Assembly: GCF_028583425.1 (NCBI RefSeq)
Contig: NC_072793.1
Span: 61,075,028-61,139,027 of the forward strand
Length of the DNA: 64,000 nucleotides
Direction: 5' to 3'
DNA from: Eublepharis macularius
Taxonomy: Eukaryota; Chordata; Lepidosauria; Squamata; Eublepharidae
Part shown: positions 46,414-64,000 of the stretch, piece after piece
How the letters are laid out: the number at the start of each line of letters is the position of its first letter
How positions within the stretch are numbered: the stretch's first letter is position 1
Made by a program: the position numbers and the translations under genes
The notes under the pieces: model-generated
Databases searched by the model: none
What the model was told of the DNA's origin: nothing
The model's input: the letters and a program-made list of their open reading frames with translations, nothing else

Positions 46414-49400
46414 GCAACCATAAAGCAAATTGCCCCTTTTAAAAAAAAGTTTGTCTAGCTGTTTTGCTTAGCTTCTGTGAACTTCTGTTATGTCATTTGT
46501 TCTGTTTTGTTTTGATGTGGACATACTCATGTTAGCAACACTGTTAAGTTTTCAGGAATCTTTCACCAAGTACTTTTTTCTTGCTAAGCACCAAATCTAC
46601 TTGTCAGTTTTTATGTGGTGCTCTTTCTCCTTTTTATCTCATTATGTTGACTTGAAAAGCATGAATTTTGTCCGCTGACAGTGCAATCTGGGGTGTATTG
46701 AAAAGAGCTACACTACTTAAGTGTCCTACATACTAACCTAGCCTTACTTGGGTCATGGTGCTGCGACAGCTAAGAACCACTAGACAAGTGAAAAAGAAAC
46801 TTTTAAGATCATAGAACTTTCAGTGTAGAAAAAACTACAAGTTTTTAAAGGGAGACATGATAGTCTTAAAGGGAGTCATAGAATCTGAATTCATATTTGG
46901 AACTACATGCCATGTGGACATGAATGTTACCATTGCACATCACAAACACATCTCTCTTTTTGATTTCTCAGTGTATTTTATGTCCAGATAACAATGCCTG
47001 TCAGCAATGCAAAGCAAAAGAACATCTGGGTCCAAGGTATTAACTAAGTTCCTCACTTTTCCTGGTACCATCCATGGTCACTTTCACTACTATTAAAAGC
47101 AAATACTTCATTAATGAAGACAAAATGGTGCAGAACCTGCATCTATTACTAAGCTTGTATATTAAAACATTTGCTATAAAATTGGGATATATAAACAAAG
47201 TAACTGTGAATCTTTCCTAACTCATTGTACACACTGAATTTTTTAAAAATTGGATTGCTGCACACAGACTTTAAAAGCTGTATCACTTAGTATGTCTTCT
47301 GGGTTTTCAGCCATGCATTTATGTCTAATAACAGTTCCTTTGCCTTTCTAAATACAGATGTTGCTATAGTGTGTGTGAGCCATATCCTTTACATACCAGA
47401 AACATGCCTTGCAAAATAAAGTACGTATCTGTTGTTCTTTTATATTTTTAAGACAATTATAAAGGGGGACAAAATTATTATAGCTGTTTAAGAATGGACT
47501 AAGCTATGAGATTGCTAATGACTTCCATAATTTCTGCTGTCCTTTTAAGAATGAATTTTCCCAGATTATGTGAAATAACTTCCTAAATCATGTTGCTTGA
47601 TAGTACAGTTTTACATCAAGCATTTTAATGATTTGGAAAGTTGTCAGCTGTAAAATGCTCTGCAGCAATATACATGTTCTCAGAGAAAAATTAGAAGAGG
47701 ATAAACGTTTTCACACACACTTCCACCCCTTTTACGAATGCAGTAGAAACTCTGCAGAATAGGATTTGGCTACATTACTTTTTCACCATTTCTTCTTATC
47801 CTTTTCTTTCATAAATATGTACAAATCAGGGAGTGTGAAGGAATAAAAACGTTTTTGAATGACAGTTTTGAAGGTGATGATATGCAAATGGTGGCCAGGT
47901 ACTGCTCTCCTGAAAAAACCTGAAGCCTTACTCTCATCGTTCAATTAGAGTGGAATACTTTTGGAAGGAATTGTTGACTATTCCTCTAATGAAAATGGTG
48001 CAAAGATTCTGACAGTAGTGGAGGACCATTTTGAAATGTGCATAAATGTATGTGAATGGTAAACTGATACTATATCCCCTTTTGCACTCGAAGTTTTGGA
48101 GCTCATTCACTCTGAACAAATAATCCCTTGGGAATCAGTTTTACTCTATGTAAAAACTGCATGTATCCCAGAACAAAATAGAAGCCTGTGCTAGTGTTTG
48201 TGCTTCCCCCTCTGGAAAGAGCTGATTTTAAGGGATAACCCTTGACTAATGATGTGATGCAAGGCAAGAATTTCTTTTGTGGCTTTGAACAGGCAGTTAA
48301 AATGAGGAAGTAAGCTGTGGCTTTCGCTGTCAATCTCTAACCCCCAGCAACTTCATTCATTACTGTAAGGGAAGAGCAGTTCAAGCAAGCACTGTTAAGT
48401 ACATTTGCAATTGGTCATTTGTCTGTAGATCGGATCCTGACTCACTACTGGATCACCCTATTTTGTGCTGGAGACTGACCATCCTGGTCTAGACCTTTTC
48501 CCCCAGGCTGAGAATATTTAAGAAGGTAACGTACTATGAAGGCAGAACACTTGACTACAAGCTATCAAGTACGTGCAGTAACTCAACAGTTTTCCTTATG
48601 CCTACAACAAATTTATGTGCTGCTGCTCCTAATCAACACTTGCCCCCATGGTAGTGAATTATTTCTAGAAATCTACGGTGGTGGCAGGTCTGTTTAGCAG
48701 AGAGATTTGGTTTTCATGCCTGTTATTGCAAAGGTGTCACTAGCACATGACCCACAAGTAATAGACTTTGTAATCTGCTTGTCCTGGAATAGCTTGAAAG
48801 GCAAAAGGACAGCAGTGCTGCATTAAAGAAGGATGCTTAGTTGCTTACTATCCTCCATCCTGTTTTGAAAAAGAAACGTGACGAGTTTTATCCGGGGCGT
48901 ATTTGTAGCATGAGCTTTTCACGCAGTCTACCTTGCTACCAATCACTTTAGGATGAACAGTGAGTTTAAGGAAACTTCCATATTTATATTATACTTTCCT
49001 CAATTTCTAAAAACAACTAATGTTGCAAAATGATTTGATGCAAAATCCCAATGTGATAAACTTGGTGAGCAAAGATAATATCCCCCACTTTTAAAAATAT
49101 TTTAGTTCCATGGTTCATTTATGAAAACCATAACCTGAATTCATATTATTGTGAAAAAGCAATGCATTCCATTGGGTCACAATATTTGATATAACAAAAA
49201 GATTAATGTCACTAACAAAATGAGGATAATGGTCCTGCATACTAAGTGCATTGCTCCTTGGGGGAAAACATTAAAAAAATACCTAATAGATGTGTGCAAT
49301 TTCGTGCTGTTTTAAGAAACTATTTTAGCAATACAATCATAAACACATTTTTCTCTTAATTGGCCTCTCTCTTGTTGCTTAAATGTTATGGTTATGCATA

Positions 49401-52400
49401 TCTCTGAAACTTCCTTTTTTAAAAAAAAAGTACTATGCCTGCCTTATGTCATTTTTGTTTAAGAAGAATATATGGATAGTTTTGATAGGGTCTAAAGAAG
49501 TTTCTTTAGACATCTGGCAGTAATATTTCTTCTTAGGTGTACCTCACAGGCCTCTTCTCCCAGGTGGAAAAACAGGGTACACCTAACAATGTGAATGGTG
49601 GAAAGAAATCTCTGGAAGTTTTTAAATTGAATTTAGGCAGGAGCATCTTTTTTTCAGTATGTTCAAGGTGAGTGAAACAACATTGTCAGCCATGTCACTG
49701 GTTCTTTTGGTTAATGGCCATTAGACTAGTCAGTTGTCATTTTACATCCAGTATTTTAAATTTAATTCAGCAATTCTTTTGCTATCTTTCTTTGCTTTAG
49801 GTGCTATGTAAATTTCAATTCCATTTATCGAGAGTCCAGGATAACCAGAAATGTAATTCTGCTTTTCAGGGAGGTGTGTATTGTGGTGCATATCAGTAAG
49901 CTTATAAGCACAAATAGTATAAAGGTAAACTAAGGATTCGTTTAAATCAGTTGATTCCATTAGGAGATTTGAACTGCACAGGGCTAATACTATAGGGCAA
50001 TCCGTTAAGAAATATGTTTAATTCCTTTGACTATGGCCATGTATTGGGATTTTTCTTGATACTGTGCAAATAATCTGTGAAACCAACCCATACTGACAAA
50101 TCAAAAATGTCATATCGTCATAGGGAATATTAAGAATGCATCAGGTCACTTAACGCCCTTTTGTGGCAATTGAATTTAGCCAAAGATGGGCGAAAAGTTA
50201 AAGGAATTTTTTTAAAACCCACATAATTTTCTGGGGCTTTAACTAAAATGATAAAATGGTCTTCTGTCAAGGACCTTACTGGTGCCTCTCTTCTCCATGT
50301 CCTGGGGATGTCTAGAAACTGGAGATAGCCTTTTGAGCAATGTGTACAACGTTGTATACTAGGCAGCTGGAGGTGTATAAAGACACTCTTCTTAAATGCG
50401 TTATGAGCAAAGGACTTGGGTTTAATGTCCTATTTGCCTCATGGTAGTGGCTTCCAAAGATGGCTGGTACCATCAATTTGTATTTCTTGAATAAATATCT
50501 TCTCTTTTCTGGTAAATCTTTTTGTACAGTGTTTGTTCTGTGCCATGTATCAAACGTTCATGTAACATGGGATGAGATGGTTGGTAATCTGGTACCAATA
50601 CAGAAAGAGCATCAGTGGCTAAAAAGGGAAACTGGGTGAGGGGAAATACAGTGATACTACATTTTTTCCTGTAACTTTTATAAAATTAAAGAATCTTTTA
50701 GCTGTACACACAGGTTGTGTGAAACTTTTTTCACAGGGTCTTTCAGCCCAAGGATGAATTCTTAATCCTATCTTGAAATGGAGGAGCATTTGGGTTAACT
50801 GTCTCCAAGGGTGCACTCTGGTTTCTCTTCAGATCGTATAAATCTTATATTTATACTGTACCTCTGTTATGCTGACATTGCAGTAATATGTGCGCACATT
50901 TTAAAAATCGGCAACAAAGCACAAGTAGGTTCTTTTTGAACAGTTAAAGTATGGATTTTATAAGTGAAGCATCATAATTTCCTAAGAGACAGAAATGTGC
51001 TGTATAGAACTCCATGTATTAAACAAAAATAGGGGCAAGGGGGTGAACAACAAACTTCTGACTATTTTTCTGCATTTAAAAATAAAATTGGTACTGGAAA
51101 TGCCTTGCCTTAAAATACAAACTTGGTGTCATTTTTCTCTTGGAGTTAAATTGGAAAATGCCTCCTTCAGTCCTCACATTTATACTCCACCCTCCCTCCA
51201 AGGAATTTGGGGTGATGTACATTGTTGAAGTCATCTGTTGTTGTTTTTCATAACAGCTTCTAAGGTAGGTTAAGCTAAGAGACAGTAGAATTTGATTTCA
51301 GGTCTCTCCAATTTAAGTGCAACATTTTAATTACTACTTTATACTGGAGTCTGTGAGGCCAGTAAATTCTTTGGTACCCCAAGGTGGCAAAATGAAAAGC
51401 TTTCTAAAGCATTCTTAATATTGGTAGCACTGAGAATGCAATTATTTGAACATTATTCTTGGTTTGGCACTCAGATTTTAATTTCTAAAAAACTCACAAC
51501 AGTGTTTGAGATTGTGAGCTAAATGTGGTTGAATAGAAATTATTCTGAAGTGTGCATCATTTGCAGCCTGATTCTAAACATACTTGCTTGGAATGAAGTC
51601 CTGCTGAGTTTAGCTGAACGTACTTTTCTGTTTGAAATGCTTAGGACTGCAGCCATAGTAATGCATGTATATTTGCCTGAAATGCATGCTCCTAATTATT
51701 ACGGGAGGGAAAGATACTGTAACTCAAAGAACAATTCCAGCATCCTCACAAAACTTTTGCATTGTGATTTCTGCATCTCCGATTGCTGCATGTGAATTCA
51801 TGGTTGAATACTTGAAAGAATAGAAATACAGCTGTTAAGATATAGTCGCTGAGAAATTGAGAGTTGGGCAATACTTTGTTCATATCTTACCACACACATC
51901 CAATTACTGGATAGACTTTGGCAAAGCACCAAGATAACAAGGATCACTGCTGAGTGATACATTCCCCCTGTTAATTGATCTGTTTGTTGTCTTTCTTTAT
52001 TGTATTTTCTTTTTCCCAGAGCAACAAATGCACAAGTTGAAAGCAATAGACCAGAAGCATTAGACTGAATGCAATAGAAGGCCAAATTGCTGATGCAATA
52101 GATTCATCAAAATTGTCAGCTCTACATTAGTTTGACTGATATCAACTCTCAACTAACAATTCAAAACAAAACATAGAGCTTTGCCATAGATACAATTTTC
52201 TTCTATGTTCAGATTCTAAATCTTTGCTGCTGTGTGGAAATAGTGGCACACATCAAGAGTCATCAACAAGATAGTTTCTATGTCTTACTAAAGGCTTTGG
52301 CTTGCGGAGTCCTGAAAATTTGCTAGTTATAATTGTGAAGAAGTGAATTTTTTCCCAAAAGGTCCGAATTTGGAGTGGAATCATAGAATGGAATCAACCA

Positions 52401-52556
52401 TGTTTTTGAGGCAGAAGAACCTACACAAAATGATGTCATCATAACTTTTCTGGATTCATACTAAAACATATCTAGTATTGGTCCAACTTTGAACATGAGT
52501 TTTCAAGTGACAAGTGCCTCAATCATGCAAAATACCAGTAAATTTGTTTTCTGGGT

Positions 52557-52622
<66 letters not shown>

Positions 52623-53413
52623 TGCCTAGTTAACCTTTGCCATGTTCTGAGCATAAAGAAGAACCTCCAAAACCAACTATAGCTCTTTTTGTGGTATGAC
52701 TTACTCAACATTTATATTTTAAGAATCCTTTTGTAAAGGATCCTTTTGCTGCTGTTGGTCCCACAGAGATTCAAAAGAGGCAAATTGTTAGCAAAAGGCA
52801 TTTTATTCTTTCTGTTCTCCTGATAGTCAAATCAACATCTGTTTCACAAAAGGAATCTTAAAATATAAATTCTGAGCGAACCATACGGACACCAAGGCCA
52901 TATAAGGAATGTTCAAGGATTTCCCTCTGTGCCGAAACCTGGGTAACTTCAAAGGGCAAAAAACAGCTCTTGAAATGTTCCAAGTGCACAACTGATAAAA
53001 TCCACTTAAGACCATAGATTACTGTGCTCACCTGTATCTTAGATTCTTGCCATTTGGGGGGATAGCACGTAATTACTTCATGCATGATGTACAGAAGTCT
53101 CAAGTGTTGGCCTACCAGTACTTTCCACATCTGTGGCATGTTGGGGAAAGGGTTTCTCACATTTCTGCCTTTGGGTTACAGTCTACACTTGGATGTGCAG
53201 GGTAAAGTGTGGAAGCTTAAAGTAACATGCATGAGGATTAAGGTAAGATGATGGGCACCAAACTAGGAGCAGAACCCTTCTCACAGTGCTTTAAGTGCAA
53301 ATCACAAGAGGAGTATGAAACTGGAAGAGCTATGAAGTGATGTACTATTATTATCTTGCAATCATGTTTTTTTAGCCTGTACAGGCTACCTCATTTTCAC
53401 ACACAGTATGCAA
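46414..53413. other. UBTD2-EFCAB9 intergenic interval
   Basis: AT-rich, with no supported gene. A (TC)n(AC)n microsatellite lies at 52558-52622. Short frames here have no domain. 51555-51655 (GCCTGATTCTAAACATAC, CTTAGGACTGCAGCC) loosely resembles the dispersed repeat of 23765. Confidence 0.5.
52558..52622. repeat. (TC)n(AC)n compound microsatellite
   Basis: About 23 TC units followed by about 9 AC units, uninterrupted. Confidence 0.95.
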
Positions 53414-53419
53414 TTTATT
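53414..53419 (-). terminator. Candidate poly(A) signal for EFCAB9
   Basis: AATAAA on the minus strand about 510 bases past the EFCAB9 stop codon. It is the first clear one found. Confidence 0.3.
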
Positions 53420-53931
53420 GAGTCTAATATATGGGCTGAGCACGGTCACTGTGCAGCTTGCCTAGATGTGGCACCTTGAATGATCTCACAGAAGGAGTTT
53501 GGACTGCTGATAATATTTTAGAAAGTGAAATGTCACCCTTTCCATTTTCTGCCCACATGAATATAGTCGACTATATCGGATGGGTGACGTTTTTTTAGAA
53601 AGGTAAGGTTTTGTCAAATCCGATTTTTCCCCTTTGCTTATCATTTGCATATGAATTGTCTGTTTTCTTTGACTGCAAGAGCCTTTCATCTGAACTAACA
53701 AAATATCATTCAAAAGTCTCTGGGGATTCTGACAGAGGTTATGTCTAGACCAGCCATCACAGCCTTTGGGATCATTCGGGGGGGGGGGGGGAGGCGTCTG
53801 ATTTTTTTAATCAGTCATCCTTTACCACGTGCCCTCATGCCATAAAATCCTTAGCTATCCTTTCTTTCACAGTATTAAGTTTCATTTTAATTTTCTGACT
53901 ACAGGGGTGAAAACACCTTTTCTCTATGTAA

Positions 53932-63559
<9,628 letters not shown>

Positions 63560-64000
63560 CTCCTTTTAGTGACTGTGGATATGATGAACTGTTGCCTGGA
63601 GACAGTAATAGGATATATGAAAGCCAATAACATACTGCTCAGTTCACAGAAGACGGGTGTTCTGTTAGTTGGTGGAGGTGCTGATCATGGAAGTGAGATA
63701 CAGCCTACTCTGGGTGACATTTTACTCCCCCAACAGAGTAAGTTCACAGTTTGAGGGGGCTGTTAGAATCAGATCTACAGTTGATCAGAGCATATCCACA
63801 GCATGTAACATCTTGAAGCAGAGTCGCTAACTCCATTGATTTATGACTGAGGGCTGTGTCTTCAGAATACTCCATTTGAGGGGCTGTCTGTTAGGTCATG
63901 CAGAATGGAGTAGAAGCTACATAGCCAGCGCCACTTTGTAGAGATACACTTGGGTTGCAGATGGGGTGTATTGGACAGTGCACTGCTCATATGAAAGCTC
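63560..64000 (+). mobile_element. L2-like LINE remnant, runs off the window
   Basis: Plus-strand translation reads CLETVIGYMKANNILLSSQK, TGVLLVGGGADHG and LGDILLP, an L2 region just downstream of the reverse transcriptase (family pattern: CL..V..WM..N.L.LN..KTEVL.VG). Frame breaks follow. It continues past base 64000. Confidence 0.6.

Overview
This is vertebrate nuclear DNA, most likely from a squamate reptile (lizard, gecko or snake). Two conserved genes with split exons lie among abundant retroelement and DNA-transposon debris. The repeat mix points to a squamate: a CR1 with an ATAAGAAC-type 3' tail, L1, many L2-like LINEs, Penelope-like elements (PLEs), a 5S rRNA-derived SINE with an RTE-like tail, tRNA-derived SINEs, several non-autonomous hAT elements and a dead Tc1. 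The species cannot be fixed from the sequence.

Genes. UBTD2 (ubiquitin domain-containing protein 2) is on the + strand. Exon 2 (27550-27786) and the terminal exon 3 (44428-44822) are present. The short first coding exon was not found and probably lies before base 1, so 1-27549 is read as intron 1 and 27787-44427 as intron 2. EFCAB9, the EF-hand calcium sensor of the sperm CatSper channel, is on the - strand. Its complete four-exon coding region can be assembled (62866 down to 53932, 198 codons). Its exon 2 donor reads GC instead of GT. The genes converge tail to tail across about 9.1 kb, as UBTD2 and EFCAB9 do on human 5q35.

Layout. 1-1369: degenerate Tc1. 2100-4680: PLE fragments, hAT-like and SINE debris. 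7087-8064: GC-rich block of hairpins. 8310-11720: an L2 LINE carrying three nested insertions. 14390-15242: another L2. 17420-18833 and 22856-24879: hAT-type elements. 29620-30309: intact-ended hAT element. 31440-33040: GC-rich LTR-like sequence split by a 761-bp foldback element with a 14-bp target duplication. 36128-38830: an L1 interrupted by an antisense CR1 with a 562-codon open reading frame. 39600-41210: two L2 pieces. 44428-46413: UBTD2 last exon and 3' UTR. 46414-53413: intergenic. 53414-62866: EFCAB9, with a rearranged PLE (57950-60169) in intron 2. 63560-64000: L2 remnant.

The most notable structure outside the genes is a set of PLE tails, several arranged as head-to-head palindromes, that keep recognisable hammerhead-ribozyme core sequence (CUGANGA, stem II, GAAA). 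Second is a hAT family whose copies share interior sequence but carry different subterminal repeat motifs. No complete new gene system was found.
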